Positions 19,486 to 28,627 of a stretch of DNA of 62,164 bases are shown here, one piece after another; position 1 is the first letter of the stretch, and every line of letters starts with the position of its first letter. The translations under genes and the position numbers were made by a program. The stretch spans positions 1 through 62,164 of the forward strand of contig MPDD01000014.1 in NCBI GenBank assembly GCA_001874265.1, written 5' to 3'. Source of the stretch: Bacteroidetes bacterium MedPE-SWsnd-G1. GTDB taxonomy: Bacteria > Bacteroidota > Bacteroidia > Flavobacteriales > Flavobacteriaceae. The notes below the pieces were generated by a model. It ran no database searches. It was not told the DNA's origin and saw only the letters and a list, made by a program, of their open reading frames with translations.

Positions 19486-20706
19486 TTGGAAAGAAGAAAA
19501 TTTATTAAGTCGGGTGTATTAACATCTTTCGCAAGTCTTATTGGAGGAGAGGTTGTTTTTGGAAGGAATTTGCTAAGCGGTTATACCCCTTTAGCATTGC
19601 AAGATTCAGATCCTTTTAAATTGTTTCAAAAAGACAAGGATATGGTTGTTTTAAACGATAAACCTTGGAATATGGAAGCACAAGCTCATTTATTAAGAGA
19701 TAAGGTTACTCCTAATAAATATATGTTTGTGAGAAATAATGGTTTGATTCCTGAGAATATTAATGAATCGGAATGGAGTTTAACAATTGATGGAGAATCT
19801 GTAGAGAATATGAAAACGTATACTTTACAAGATTTGAAAACTAAATTTAAAACGTATACTTATCAACTTACATTGGAGTGTGGCGGAAATGGTAGAAGTG
19901 AGTTCAATCCACCTGCAAAAGGGAATCAATGGACAATTGGAGCTGTGCATTGTGCCAACTGGACGGGAGTGCGGTTAAAAGATGTTTTGTTAGATGCAGG
20001 GGTTAAGGATGATGCCGTATATATTGGTTATCATTCTGCTGATGTGCATTTAAGTAAAGATCCCAAAAAAGAACCGATTTCAAGAGGAATTCCAATCTCA
20101 AAGGCTATGGAAAATGAAGTGTTATTGGCATTTGAAATGAATGGAGAGTCAATTCCGTTGGTTCATGGGTATCCTTTAAGAATGGTTGTTGGTGGATGGC
20201 CTGCATCAACTTCTGGTAAATGGTTACAGCGAATTAGTATTAGAAATAAAGTACACGACGGAGCTAAAATGGGAGGGATGTCATATCGCGTTCCATGTAA
20301 GTCTGTTGCGCCAGGAGAAAAAGTAGCTGAAGAGGATATGTGTATTATTGAGTCAATGCCAGTTAAATCTATTATAACACATCCTAAAACGGGTGCTATA
20401 TTAAAAGAGAAAAGTTTGAATATAGAAGGTCATGCTTGGGCTGGTGATTTGGAGGTTGAAAATATGGAGATATCAATTGATTTTGGGGCAACTTGGAAAT
20501 CTGTTCCTGTTACTAAGCCAATTAACAAACTATCTTGGCAGCACTTTAATTCAAAAATTAAATTCCCTAAAGCAGGTTATTATGAAATATGGGCAAAAGC
20601 AACTGATTCTAACGGTATCTCGCAACCTATGGTCTTACCTGGTTGGAATCCGAAAGGATATTTAAACAATGCGTGTCATAGAATTGCCATAAAAATTGAA
20701 GTTTAA
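19486..20706 (+). CDS. Tat-exported SorA-like sulfite dehydrogenase, molybdenum-cofactor subunit
   Basis: A 406-residue periplasmic molybdoenzyme of the sulfite oxidase family. It begins at a TTG: an in-frame stop lies just upstream, no ATG is in frame nearby, and the Tat signal MERRKFIKSG starts exactly there. Family features include YQLTLECGGNGRSEF, whose Cys132 should bind molybdenum, AVHCANWTGVRLKDVL, HGYPLRMVVGGW, and a C-terminal Mo-co dimerisation domain (about 295-405). The next gene encodes a c-type cytochrome that overlaps or abuts it, as in SorAB sulfite dehydrogenases. The substrate could also be another sulfoxide or sulfur compound. Confidence 0.85.
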   Translation: MERRKFIKSGVLTSFASLIGGEVVFGRNLLSGYTPLALQDSDPFKLFQKDKDMVVLNDKPWNMEAQAHLLRDKVTPNKYMFVRNNGLIPENINESEWSLTIDGESVENMKTYTLQDLKTKFKTYTYQLTLECGGNGRSEFNPPAKGNQWTIGAVHCANWTGVRLKDVLLDAGVKDDAVYIGYHSADVHLSKDPKKEPISRGIPISKAMENEVLLAFEMNGESIPLVHGYPLRMVVGGWPASTSGKWLQRISIRNKVHDGAKMGGMSYRVPCKSVAPGEKVAEEDMCIIESMPVKSIITHPKTGAILKEKSLNIEGHAWAGDLEVENMEISIDFGATWKSVPVTKPINKLSWQHFNSKIKFPKAGYYEIWAKATDSNGISQPMVLPGWNPKGYLNNACHRIAIKIEV

Positions 20707-20716
20707 AGCATTTAGA

Positions 20717-21133
20717 ATGAGAAGTTTATTTTCTAAAATTTTCGGTTTGTTTTTGTTTGTGACTATTTTGATTGTAGTGATTTATGCAATTCCCGTCAAT
20801 AATGATAAGCAGAAAACAGATACTATACAAACTCAATTAGAAGAAGTGAAGGATGGAGTTCATTTACCAACAGGCCTTAAGGCAGAAGCAAATTATAAAT
20901 TAGTAGTTGCCAATTGTACCGGTTGTCATTCGGCTAAATTGGTGACTCAAAATAGAATGTCTAAAAACCAATGGAAGGCAACCATAAAATGGATGCAAGA
21001 AACCCAGAATTTATGGGATTTAGGAGCAAGTGAAGATAAGATTATTTCTTATTTGGTTACTAATTACCCTTATGTAGAAACAGGTAGAAGAGCAAATTTA
21101 ACGACAATTGACTGGTATGAATTAGAAGAATGA
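20717..21133 (+). CDS. Monohaem cytochrome c subunit, SorB-like
   Basis: A 138-residue membrane-anchored or exported cytochrome: one hydrophobic segment (residues 5-25) and a single haem site CTGCH at 67-71 (counted from this start). Met residues in QNRMSKNQW and KWMQE could be the axial ligand. It starts 10 bases after the SorA-like stop; a TTG at 20696 would create an overlap, but the ATG gives a standard N-terminus. It most likely accepts electrons from the molybdenum subunit and passes them to the respiratory chain. Confidence 0.82.
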   Translation: MRSLFSKIFGLFLFVTILIVVIYAIPVNNDKQKTDTIQTQLEEVKDGVHLPTGLKAEANYKLVVANCTGCHSAKLVTQNRMSKNQWKATIKWMQETQNLWDLGASEDKIISYLVTNYPYVETGRRANLTTIDWYELEE

Positions 21134-21197
21134 ATAAGTGCAAATCCGCTTAAAATGTGGAAGTAAAAATTGTATTTATATTGTATATTCGCAGCCT

Positions 21198-22232
21198 ATG
21201 ACGCAAGATCAAATAATAGAAGTAGAAGAATTACTAAAACAACCAAAGTCCATTGCTATTATTCCGCATAGAAACCCTGATGGTGATGCCATTGGTTCTT
21301 CTTTGGCATTATGGAATTATTTAAAACAAAAAGGACATGATGCAACCGTTGTTGCGCCAAATGATTTTCCTCATTTTTTAAAGTGGATTCCAGGAAACGA
21401 AAACATCAAATTTTTCGATAAACAGAACAATCAAGCAAAAAAGGCTTTGAACAAAGCTGAAATTATTTTCTTGCTAGATTTTAATGCTTTGCATAGAATT
21501 GGTGATGATATGAAGAAAACAGTAGAGAAATTGGATAGTAAGTTTATCATGATAGATCATCATCAAGAGCCAGATACTTCTATTACAAATTTAATTTACT
21601 CAGACACAAGTATTTGTTCTACAAGTCAAATGATTTATCATTTCTTAGAAATGTTAGGTGCAACTAATTTGATAAATGCTGAAATGGCAACAGCCATGTA
21701 TACCGGTATTATGACAGATACTGGGTCGTTTAGGTTTCCGTCAACAACAAGTACCACGCATAGAATTATTGCAAGTTTAATTGATGAGGGTGCGGATAAT
21801 GCCCAAATTCATAATAATATTTATGACACTAATTCCTTTAATAGGCTGCAGTTATTAGGCAAGTCATTAAATAATTTAAGAGTTATTGAAGAATCTAGAA
21901 CTGCCTATATTACCTTGTCTCAAGCCGAATTAGATGCGTTTAATTTTCAAAAAGGAGATACCGAAGGTGTTGTGAATTACGCTTTGTCACTAGAGAATAT
22001 TGTTTTTGCAGCAATTTTTATTGAAGATGTTGAGCAAAAGATTATCAAAATGTCTTTCCGTTCTAAAGGTACATTTTCTGTAAATCAATTTGCAAGAAAT
22101 CACTTTAACGGTGGTGGGCATGATAACGCGGCGGGTGGTCGTTCAGAAATGAATTTAGACGCAACAGTAACCCATTTCCTTTCAATTTTACCAACATATA
22201 CTAATGATTTAAGAAGGTCTGATGAGGATTAG
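21198..22232 (+). CDS. nrnA: DHH-family bifunctional oligoribonuclease/pAp phosphatase
   Basis: Degrades nano-RNAs and dephosphorylates 3'-phosphoadenosine 5'-phosphate. The DHH domain motifs are IIPHRNPDGDAIGSS, LLDFNALHRIGD, MIDHHQEPD and MTDTGSFRF; the DHHA1 domain ends in HFNGGGHDNAAGGR. I chose the ATG at 21198, which gives the family's usual N-terminus; an upstream start would add 20 unlikely residues. A -7-like TATATTCG lies only 7 bases before this ATG, so the message may be nearly leaderless. The gene overlaps gldI by 11 bases. Next to a sulfite enzyme, the pAp activity may be relevant, but this order is also simply common in Flavobacteriia. Confidence 0.9.
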   Translation: MTQDQIIEVEELLKQPKSIAIIPHRNPDGDAIGSSLALWNYLKQKGHDATVVAPNDFPHFLKWIPGNENIKFFDKQNNQAKKALNKAEIIFLLDFNALHRIGDDMKKTVEKLDSKFIMIDHHQEPDTSITNLIYSDTSICSTSQMIYHFLEMLGATNLINAEMATAMYTGIMTDTGSFRFPSTTSTTHRIIASLIDEGADNAQIHNNIYDTNSFNRLQLLGKSLNNLRVIEESRTAYITLSQAELDAFNFQKGDTEGVVNYALSLENIVFAAIFIEDVEQKIIKMSFRSKGTFSVNQFARNHFNGGGHDNAAGGRSEMNLDATVTHFLSILPTYTNDLRRSDED

Positions 22233-22746
22233 TGTTTTCTTTATTTTATTAATGGTAGTTGCTTGTGCAAAGCCAATTCCGAGGCGGCCAATTAGTCATC
22301 ACGGAAAATCTTTTATTGAAGAATCTATTGCTAGAAATAAGAAGGTAAATGAATTGGAAAAAAGAGCGATTAAATATTATATTGCGCAGGATTCTAGTTA
22401 TAATTATTTTGAGTCACCTAAAGGGTTTTGGTATCGATACGTACATCAAATAAACGAGACTGCTAAGGTTCCTAAAACTTCGGATAAAGTAACTTATAGA
22501 TGTCAAATATCAAATTTAAGGGATGAGATTTTGTATTCATTTAATGATTTAGGTAACACTTACTATTTAGTTGATAAAGAAGAGGTTGAGTTAGGTTTAC
22601 AGTCTGGAATTAAGATGATGAAAAAAGGAGAAGAAGTTGTTTTTATTTTTCCATCATTTAATGCATTGGGTTTGTTAGGAGATAAAGATGAAGTTGGGAT
22701 AAATGAACCACTGATATATAGAGTACAATTAATAGAAATAAATTAA
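22222..22746 (+). CDS. gldI: Gliding motility lipoprotein GldI (FKBP-type prolyl isomerase)
   Basis: A 174-residue lipoprotein (lipobox VVAC, Cys15). The C-terminal half is an FKBP-like domain (VTYRCQISNLRDEILYSF, LQSGIKMMKKGEEVVFIFPS, NEPLIYRVQLIEI) lacking several active-site aromatics of FkpA. The length, N-terminus and position directly after nrnA and before FkpA-like genes fit GldI, which is needed for gliding in Flavobacterium johnsoniae and probably helps fold type IX secretion or gliding proteins at the cell envelope. It overlaps nrnA by 11 bases. Confidence 0.85.
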   Translation: MRISVFFILLMVVACAKPIPRRPISHHGKSFIEESIARNKKVNELEKRAIKYYIAQDSSYNYFESPKGFWYRYVHQINETAKVPKTSDKVTYRCQISNLRDEILYSFNDLGNTYYLVDKEEVELGLQSGIKMMKKGEEVVFIFPSFNALGLLGDKDEVGINEPLIYRVQLIEIN

Positions 22747-22762
22747 ATTAAATTAAATAAAA

Positions 22763-23473
22763 ATGAGAATAGTAAAGTTAATGACAATGTCGATGTTAGT
22801 TGCGGCAGTTTTTTCATCTTGTAACGGACAAAGTGTTTCGAACAAATCATTAGAAACAGAATTGGATTCGGTTAGTTATGCGATAGGATTAGATATGGCC
22901 GTAAAAATGAAGGCGAATTTTTCTGAAGTAAATGATGAGATGTTTATTCAGGGATTTGCAAATGGTATAGATTCGACTAACATTAAAATAGATGCGAAAG
23001 AACTAAACAATATCATAAGTAAGTATTTCATGGAAAAACAACAGAGAGATGCAGCTGCAATGGCTGAGGCGCAATTTGGAGAAATTAAGAAAGAAGGAGA
23101 AGCTTTCTTATTAGAAAATAAGACTAAAGAAGGTGTTGTTACTACAGAAAGTGGATTCCAATACATTGTTTTAACAGAAGGAACTGGAGATAAGCCAGCG
23201 CCATCTGATCAGGTAAAAGTTCATTACCATGGTACTTTAATTGACGGAACAGTATTCGATAGTTCAGTTGAAAAAGGAACACCTATTACGCACAGTGCAA
23301 GTGGATTTGTGAAAGGGTTTAATGAAGGTATTGCATTAATGAGTGTTGGTTCTAAGTATAAATTCTTTATTCCTCAAGAATTGGGCTATGGTGCAACACC
23401 GCGTCAAGGAGGGCCAATCAAGCCTTTTAGTGCTATTATTTTTGAAGTAGAATTGTTAGAAATTGTAAAGTAA
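22763..23473 (+). CDS. FKBP-type peptidyl-prolyl isomerase lipoprotein, FkpA/Mip-like
   Basis: A 236-residue envelope prolyl isomerase with a lipobox at FSSC (Cys20). Residues about 30-115 match the helical FKBP_N dimerisation domain (DSVSYAIGLDMAVKMK...). Residues about 130-236 are a complete FKBP domain (VKVHYHGTLIDGTVFDSS, KGFNEGIALMSVGSKYKFFIP, LGYG, IIFEVELLEI). It sits 16 bases after gldI and 20 bases before a cyclophilin-FKBP fusion, forming a run of three folding lipoproteins. Confidence 0.92.
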   Translation: MRIVKLMTMSMLVAAVFSSCNGQSVSNKSLETELDSVSYAIGLDMAVKMKANFSEVNDEMFIQGFANGIDSTNIKIDAKELNNIISKYFMEKQQRDAAAMAEAQFGEIKKEGEAFLLENKTKEGVVTTESGFQYIVLTEGTGDKPAPSDQVKVHYHGTLIDGTVFDSSVEKGTPITHSASGFVKGFNEGIALMSVGSKYKFFIPQELGYGATPRQGGPIKPFSAIIFEVELLEIVK

Positions 23474-23493
23474 ATTCAAAAATTTAGATTCGT

Positions 23494-24606
23494 ATGAAAT
23501 TTCTTAAGGGTTCAGTTTTAGCAATTTTATTAGTTTTTTTTGCATGTAGTGAAGAGATTAAATACCCAGCGTTAGAAGATGGGTTGTATGCGGAAATTGT
23601 TACTATTGATGGTAATATTGTATTGAATTTAGAGTTTGAAAAAGTTCCAGCAACGGTTGGTAATTTTGTATCATTGGCCGAAGGAACAAATAAAATGGTG
23701 ACGGACTCTATGAAAGGAAAACCTTATTATAATGGGTTAAATTTTCATAGAGTTATTAGCCGTGCTACAGCCGGAAATCAGGACTTTATGATACAAGGAG
23801 GCTGTCCACTTGGTACAGGTGGCGGTGATCCTGGATATAGATTTGCTGATGAAATACCACGAGATTCTGTTGGTGATGTGTTATTCAAGCATGATAGGCC
23901 TGGAGTTTTATCAATGGCAAATGGTGGGCCAGATTCCAATGGGAGTCAATTTTTTATTATGTTAGAACCTCGTGCACATTTAGATGGTGTGCATGCTGTA
24001 TTTGGTAGTGTAGTAATGGGGCAGAAAATTGCTCATAATTTAAAGAAAAACACAGTTATAGAAGAGTTGAATATAATTCGTGTGGGAAAAAAAGCAAAAA
24101 GCTTTAATGCCTTTAAAGCTTTTAAAAAGTTTGTAGATATTGAACTAGAAAAAGCAAAAGAGATTGAAAAAATAGAGCAAGAAACAATTGCTCGCTTTCT
24201 TAAATTAAAAGTTCAAGCTCAAGAATTGTCACCAGATTTCAAAATTTATTTTTTGGAAAAAGGAGATGGTGTTCAACCAAAATTAGAAAGTCGGATTAGA
24301 ATTGGATATGCCGCGTATTTTACAAATGGAAAATTATTAGATACAAATATTAAAGAAGTAGCAGAAAAATTTGGAAAGTATAACCAAATTAAGGATGCTA
24401 GAAGGGGATATGAGCCTTTTGCGAGTACCTATAGTATGAATGAGCCTTTGGTTCAAGGTTTTAAAGAAGGCTTGCAAGAAATGAAATTTGGAGATAAGGC
24501 ATTGTTGTATCTTCCTGCACATTTAGCTTGGGGAGAACAAGGTAGTAGAGGTGTACCTGCTAATTCAGATATTATATTTAGAGTGGAATTATACCCTCCA
24601 AACTAA
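23494..24606 (+). CDS. Cyclophilin-FKBP fusion peptidyl-prolyl isomerase lipoprotein
   Basis: A 370-residue lipoprotein (lipobox FFAC, Cys18) combining two unrelated isomerase folds. Residues about 30-200 are cyclophilin-like (VPATVGNFVSLAEG, YYNGLNFHRVI, FMIQGGCPLGTGGGDPGY, SMANGGPDSNGSQFFIM, LDGVHAVFGSV) with the catalytic Arg in FHRVI. Residues about 235-370 are FKBP-like (IGYAAYFTNGKLLDTNI, VQGFKEGLQEMKFGDKALLYLP, WGEQGSRGVPANSDIIFRVEL). A Lys/Glu-rich helical linker joins them. It probably assists folding of exported proteins alongside GldI and the FkpA-like protein. Confidence 0.9.
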   Translation: MKFLKGSVLAILLVFFACSEEIKYPALEDGLYAEIVTIDGNIVLNLEFEKVPATVGNFVSLAEGTNKMVTDSMKGKPYYNGLNFHRVISRATAGNQDFMIQGGCPLGTGGGDPGYRFADEIPRDSVGDVLFKHDRPGVLSMANGGPDSNGSQFFIMLEPRAHLDGVHAVFGSVVMGQKIAHNLKKNTVIEELNIIRVGKKAKSFNAFKAFKKFVDIELEKAKEIEKIEQETIARFLKLKVQAQELSPDFKIYFLEKGDGVQPKLESRIRIGYAAYFTNGKLLDTNIKEVAEKFGKYNQIKDARRGYEPFASTYSMNEPLVQGFKEGLQEMKFGDKALLYLPAHLAWGEQGSRGVPANSDIIFRVELYPPN

Positions 24607-24612
24607 AGACAA

Positions 24613-25185
24613 ATGCTAGAAAGAATTAATAGAATAGACACCGAGTTATTAATCTATTTAAATGGATTAGGTTCTACCACTTGGGATGGATTTTGGATGT
24701 TTATGACAACAACAGTCTATTCCGTTCCGTTTTATTTAATTGCCTTGTATTTTGTTTATAAAATATATGGGACCAAAAAAACACTTTACGCTTTGCTATT
24801 TATAGCAATTTTAATTACAGCCTCAGATCAATTATCAAACGCATTTAAATACGGTTTTGGACGACTTAGACCTTGTCATAACGAAGAGGTAAAAGGACTT
24901 ATTCGATTGGTTAAGGATAGTTGTGGAGGCTATTATTCGTTTTTCTCAGCACATGCGTCAACTTCTATGGCAATTGTAGTTTATTTTGCTTTATTAATAA
25001 AAAGCAGGGTGAAATACTTTGCATTATTTCTAATCTTTTGGGCAGTTTTAATTGGGTATAGCCGAATTTACATTGGTGTACACTATCCGTTTGATGTATT
25101 GTTCGGATTCACTGTGGGAGGGACAATTGGATTCGCAATTTATATGCTATACAATGTTTTTATTAAAAAATATATAGATAAGTAG
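24613..25185 (+). CDS. PAP2-family membrane phosphatase
   Basis: A 190-residue integral membrane protein with about six helices and the PAP2 triad: KYGFGRLRP (KX6RP), FFSAHAST (the PSGH motif with its catalytic His, Pro replaced by Phe and Gly by Ala) and SRIYIGVHYPFD (SRX5HX3D). It probably dephosphorylates undecaprenyl pyrophosphate or a lipid phosphate on the periplasmic face. It lies six bases after the isomerase gene and ends the plus-strand operon. Confidence 0.88.
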   Translation: MLERINRIDTELLIYLNGLGSTTWDGFWMFMTTTVYSVPFYLIALYFVYKIYGTKKTLYALLFIAILITASDQLSNAFKYGFGRLRPCHNEEVKGLIRLVKDSCGGYYSFFSAHASTSMAIVVYFALLIKSRVKYFALFLIFWAVLIGYSRIYIGVHYPFDVLFGFTVGGTIGFAIYMLYNVFIKKYIDK

Positions 25186-25187
25186 GT

Positions 25188-26207
25188 CTATATTCCATTT
25201 ATGGCTTTATTCAGTTGTGCTTTAAATTCGATTGGATTGTCTACAAAAAAAGCCAATGTTTTAAACTTTCGATGTATTCCATAAAGGCTAATTAGCGTAT
25301 TTTCAGACTTTAAGGATAGCACTACATTATGGCTTTCAAGATTTCCAAAAAAGCTTAATTTTCTATTTAGATTGTTTTCGTTAAGATCTTTTGATGTCAC
25401 ATCTATAACTACAATGTCATTGAACTCAATTCTTGTTTCATTCATTATTCCATATGAAAGTAACAATGCGTCTTTTTCAATTTTATACGGCCTTTGACTT
25501 AAAGATTTCATAAATCCAAATATCTGTAATCCAGTATAAATACTAATAAAGGTTACAATCCAAGCAGCAGTTTCACTCCATTTTAGAATTAAAAAATGTA
25601 GGGCTATAGTTTCTATGACTATGATTAAAAGTATGCCTGCTAGTAAGGAAATGGTTCCACTTTTTTTATGATAGGAATATTCATTTTGTTTTAAAACTCT
25701 TTTTGTCCATTTTGCAAAACCGTAATAAAAGACTGCTATTTCGGTAACAAATACAAGCGATACACCTTTAGGAAGCAGTTCATTACAAGTGGCCTTTAAA
25801 ATATTATAAAAGTCAGGTGAAGTTCCTTTTTTGGTTTTAAATAGTAAAATTCCTTTTCTTATTTTTTTTATAACTGTAAAAAGGATAAAGATTTCAATTA
25901 ATGGTAATCCCCAAGATTTAAATATGTTAAGTAGGCTTTGCTCTTCGGTAGGAATAATATAAGATCCTATTACAATGCAAAGAAATAGTAAGGGAACCAC
26001 AGTTATATTTGGTATCTTAGTTTTTCGGACTAACATGTAATAAATTAGAGGAATTACTAAAATTAAATCGGTAGAAACTCCAATTGCTAGGGCAGAAGTA
26101 TTTGATTTAAAGAGAGCGGATTGCGTTATTAACATCATCAGACCAATTAGAAAAATTGGAATTCCAATGGCAATAAATGAATTCTTATTATTAATTATAT
26201 TTCTCAT
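25188..26207 (-). CDS. Polytopic membrane protein with PH-like C-terminal region
   Basis: A 339-residue protein I do not recognise. Residues 1-240 contain about seven hydrophobic segments (FIAIGIPIFLIGLMMLI, LAIGVSTDLILVIPLIYYML, VVPLLFLCIVIGSYII and others). The last 100 residues are beta-rich (YKIEKDALLLSYGIMNETRIEFNDIVVIDV... NVVLSLKSENTLISLYG) and resemble a bacterial PH domain. I chose the ATG at 26207, preceded by GAAAAAAG, rather than a TTG 27 bases upstream. It follows the pentapeptide-repeat gene by 19 bases and is probably the last gene of the meaB operon. Confidence 0.6.
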   Translation of the reverse strand: MRNIINNKNSFIAIGIPIFLIGLMMLITQSALFKSNTSALAIGVSTDLILVIPLIYYMLVRKTKIPNITVVPLLFLCIVIGSYIIPTEEQSLLNIFKSWGLPLIEIFILFTVIKKIRKGILLFKTKKGTSPDFYNILKATCNELLPKGVSLVFVTEIAVFYYGFAKWTKRVLKQNEYSYHKKSGTISLLAGILLIIVIETIALHFLILKWSETAAWIVTFISIYTGLQIFGFMKSLSQRPYKIEKDALLLSYGIMNETRIEFNDIVVIDVTSKDLNENNLNRKLSFFGNLESHNVVLSLKSENTLISLYGIHRKFKTLAFFVDNPIEFKAQLNKAINGI

Positions 26208-26226
26208 CAAATTACTTTTTTCAAAG

Positions 26227-26799
26227 TTATTCAATTATAACCGAATACTTTCTCAATAATCCTTCTATACCAGTTTTTGAGAACTTAGCCCCTTTTAAAA
26301 TGTTTATTTCAGGATCTATGGTATAGTTCATGGTTGTTCTAAAATCAGTATGAGATAGATTACTGTTAGCAAAAATTGTTTTGCGGAGATCCGAATTGTT
26401 AAATGTACATTTACTTAAGTTCGCATCGGTGAAATCTGCTTCTTGAATTTTACAACAATCAAATTTTGTCACAATCATTTTTAATTTATAAAATGAAGAA
26501 AAATTTAGTTGGCATTGTTTAAAATTAAAATCAAGTAGAAAGTCGTTACAATCTGCAAATTTCACTCCGATTAGTTTACAATCTTCAAATCGAACTTCTT
26601 GAAATGAAGTGTGCTTCGTAAGACAGTTACTTAGATTACAATCTTTAAACTCACAATCAATAAAAACGCAATTGGAAATGTCAGAATTCTCGAAACTACA
26701 GTTGACAAATGTACAATGGTCGTATTCACCTATAGGAAGTCTCTCCTTAGAGAAATCTATTCCTTTAAAATTTTCAGAATCAATAAAATGACTTAGCAT
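26227..26799 (-). CDS. Pentapeptide-repeat protein
   Basis: A 190-residue protein made almost entirely of pentapeptide repeats with Phe or Leu at the central position (CTFVN CSFEN SDISN CVFID CEFKD CNLSN and onward), folding as a right-handed quadrilateral beta-helix. It is unusually rich in Cys at position i-2, as in Qnr-like proteins that mimic DNA and protect gyrase. Nothing here proves gyrase binding; Qnr proteins are about 218 residues, so this one is shorter. Its start directly abuts the stop of the membrane-protein gene upstream. Confidence 0.85.
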   Translation of the reverse strand: MLSHFIDSENFKGIDFSKERLPIGEYDHCTFVNCSFENSDISNCVFIDCEFKDCNLSNCLTKHTSFQEVRFEDCKLIGVKFADCNDFLLDFNFKQCQLNFSSFYKLKMIVTKFDCCKIQEADFTDANLSKCTFNNSDLRKTIFANSNLSHTDFRTTMNYTIDPEINILKGAKFSKTGIEGLLRKYSVIIE

Positions 26800-27471
26800 T
26801 TAATCTTTTTTGAAAATGTAACCATTTAATGGGTTGATGAATATCAAAAAGAAAATGATTCCGAATGCGAATTCATAAAGTTCCCATCGACGGCTTGATG
26901 CTTTCATAAATTCTAATAAACCTGTAGCAAGTAGTAATCCTATTGTATGATTCCACCTTGGTACGGGTACCGCAAATTTTTCAGCCAATCCTTTTAACCA
27001 AGTGGTTTTTCTATATAACACAGGTACAATTAATAAATATATAACCAATACAGCGGTTAAGATTTGACTAAAGATTAATTTATTTATTTTAGTTTCACCA
27101 ACAACCATATTGTGTAAATTGGTCTCTTGCTGTGCATTATTTTCTAAAAAATATTCAGAAGATTCTATCCCAAAAATTCGTTGCCCCCAAGAAATTTCTT
27201 CTCCGGCTCCGAACAAAAATATCAATGCCATTCCTACTATTCCTAGTTTCCACAACGCTGGTTTTGTCCCTCCAATTTTTATCAATCGTGCAATGCAAAG
27301 TACACTAATACAAAAAAGCATTAAAGCGGTTCCATATTCTGCAAATCCATCTTCTTTAGTAATTACAGTATCAAAATATACCAAATCTGTATTGGCAAAA
27401 TATATACCTAATGCATAAACTAAAAGAAGTAAACTGTAACCTAATCGTTCTGTTCTAGTAAGTGTATTCAT
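26800..27471 (-). CDS. Multi-span membrane protein with a GEEISWGQR motif
   Basis: A 223-residue inner-membrane protein of unknown function with about six hydrophobic segments. The conserved-looking motif GAGEEISWGQRIFG (residues 88-101), with two acidic residues and an Arg beside a membrane segment, is the kind of polar cluster expected at an active site or ion path. A second polar patch is ETNLHNMVVGETK. It lies 9 bases after meaB and abuts the pentapeptide-repeat gene. Confidence 0.6.
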   Translation of the reverse strand: MNTLTRTERLGYSLLLLVYALGIYFANTDLVYFDTVITKEDGFAEYGTALMLFCISVLCIARLIKIGGTKPALWKLGIVGMALIFLFGAGEEISWGQRIFGIESSEYFLENNAQQETNLHNMVVGETKINKLIFSQILTAVLVIYLLIVPVLYRKTTWLKGLAEKFAVPVPRWNHTIGLLLATGLLEFMKASSRRWELYEFAFGIIFFLIFINPLNGYIFKKD

Positions 27472-27480
27472 GTCTTATAA

Positions 27481-28464
27481 TTAATTTAAATCTAATATTT
27501 GTTGAGCCGCTTCAAAAGGTGAAATGATTCCTTTTTCAATTTTTTCCTTGGAGGCTTCTATTGCTTCTTGAACGGAATCTCGTTCATAAAATTGTTTTTT
27601 AATAGCGTTGTCAATAGTGTCTAGTAACCATTGATTGTTTTGATCTTTTCTATGCTTGTAAAAATACCCATTCTTTTTTGTGAATGTTATATACTCATTT
27701 ACAAATGCGTAAACCTCTTTTATACCCTTGTTTTCTAGTGAGCTACAAGTATTGACGACAGGTGTCCATTTGCTTTCTTTTAAAGGATACAAATGTAATG
27801 CTTTTGAAAATTGGTTCTTCGCCAACTCAGCAGCTTTTATATTTGATCCATCGGCTTTGTTTATAACAATGGCATCCGCCATTTCCATTATTCCGCGTTT
27901 AATTCCTTGTAATTCATCACCCGAATTTGCTAGTTTTAATAGTAAAAAGAAATCGACCATATTATGAACTGCAATTTCAGATTGACCAACACCAACGGTT
28001 TCTATAAGGATTATATCGAAACCAGCTGCTTCACACAACACAATAGTTTCTTTGGTTTTTCTAGCAACCCCGCCGAGAGAATCTCCCGACGGTGAAGGTC
28101 GTATATAAGCATTTGAATCTTGTGCTAAGAGATGCATTCTAGTCTTGTCTCCTAAAATACTTCCTTTGTTTATAGAACTGCTAGGGTCCACGGCTAAAAC
28201 GGCAACACGTTTGCCAATACTGGTTAAATATTTTCCAAAAACATCTATAAAAGAACTTTTTCCTACACCTGGTACTCCGGTAATTCCAATTCTAATCGAT
28301 TTGTTGGCATATGGCAAACAATCATTTAAAACTTCTGTAGCCTTTTGTTTATGTTCGGAATTGTTGCTTTCTATTAAAGTAATAGCACTGCTTAAAAAAC
28401 TGATGTTTTTAGAGATAATCTGTTTTACAAATTCGGCGCTAGATGCTTTTTTTGGATTGCTCAA
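27481..28464 (-). CDS. meaB: Methylmalonyl-CoA mutase-associated GTPase MeaB
   Basis: A 327-residue G3E GTPase that protects and reactivates adenosylcobalamin-dependent methylmalonyl-CoA mutase. Motifs: Walker A GVPGVGKSS, VLAVDPSSSINKGSILGDKTRM, the switch block IRPSPSGDSLGGVARKT, DIILIETVGVGQSE and NKAD for guanine specificity. The mutase genes are not in the window. It leads the minus-strand operon that continues into three uncharacterised membrane or repeat proteins. Confidence 0.94.
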   Translation of the reverse strand: MSNPKKASSAEFVKQIISKNISFLSSAITLIESNNSEHKQKATEVLNDCLPYANKSIRIGITGVPGVGKSSFIDVFGKYLTSIGKRVAVLAVDPSSSINKGSILGDKTRMHLLAQDSNAYIRPSPSGDSLGGVARKTKETIVLCEAAGFDIILIETVGVGQSEIAVHNMVDFFLLLKLANSGDELQGIKRGIMEMADAIVINKADGSNIKAAELAKNQFSKALHLYPLKESKWTPVVNTCSSLENKGIKEVYAFVNEYITFTKKNGYFYKHRKDQNNQWLLDTIDNAIKKQFYERDSVQEAIEASKEKIEKGIISPFEAAQQILDLN

Positions 28465-28627
28465 AGTGACTTTCTATATTAGGAATTTAAAGCACAACGA
28501 ATTTAGACAAAATACTTGTGAATCAAAAAAACAAGGAGATTATTAAATTATTTTCGGACTTTAATTTTTAATGTAATCTTTAGAAAAATGTTAGTATTTT
28601 TACGACTTATTAAACGCTGAATTTTCT

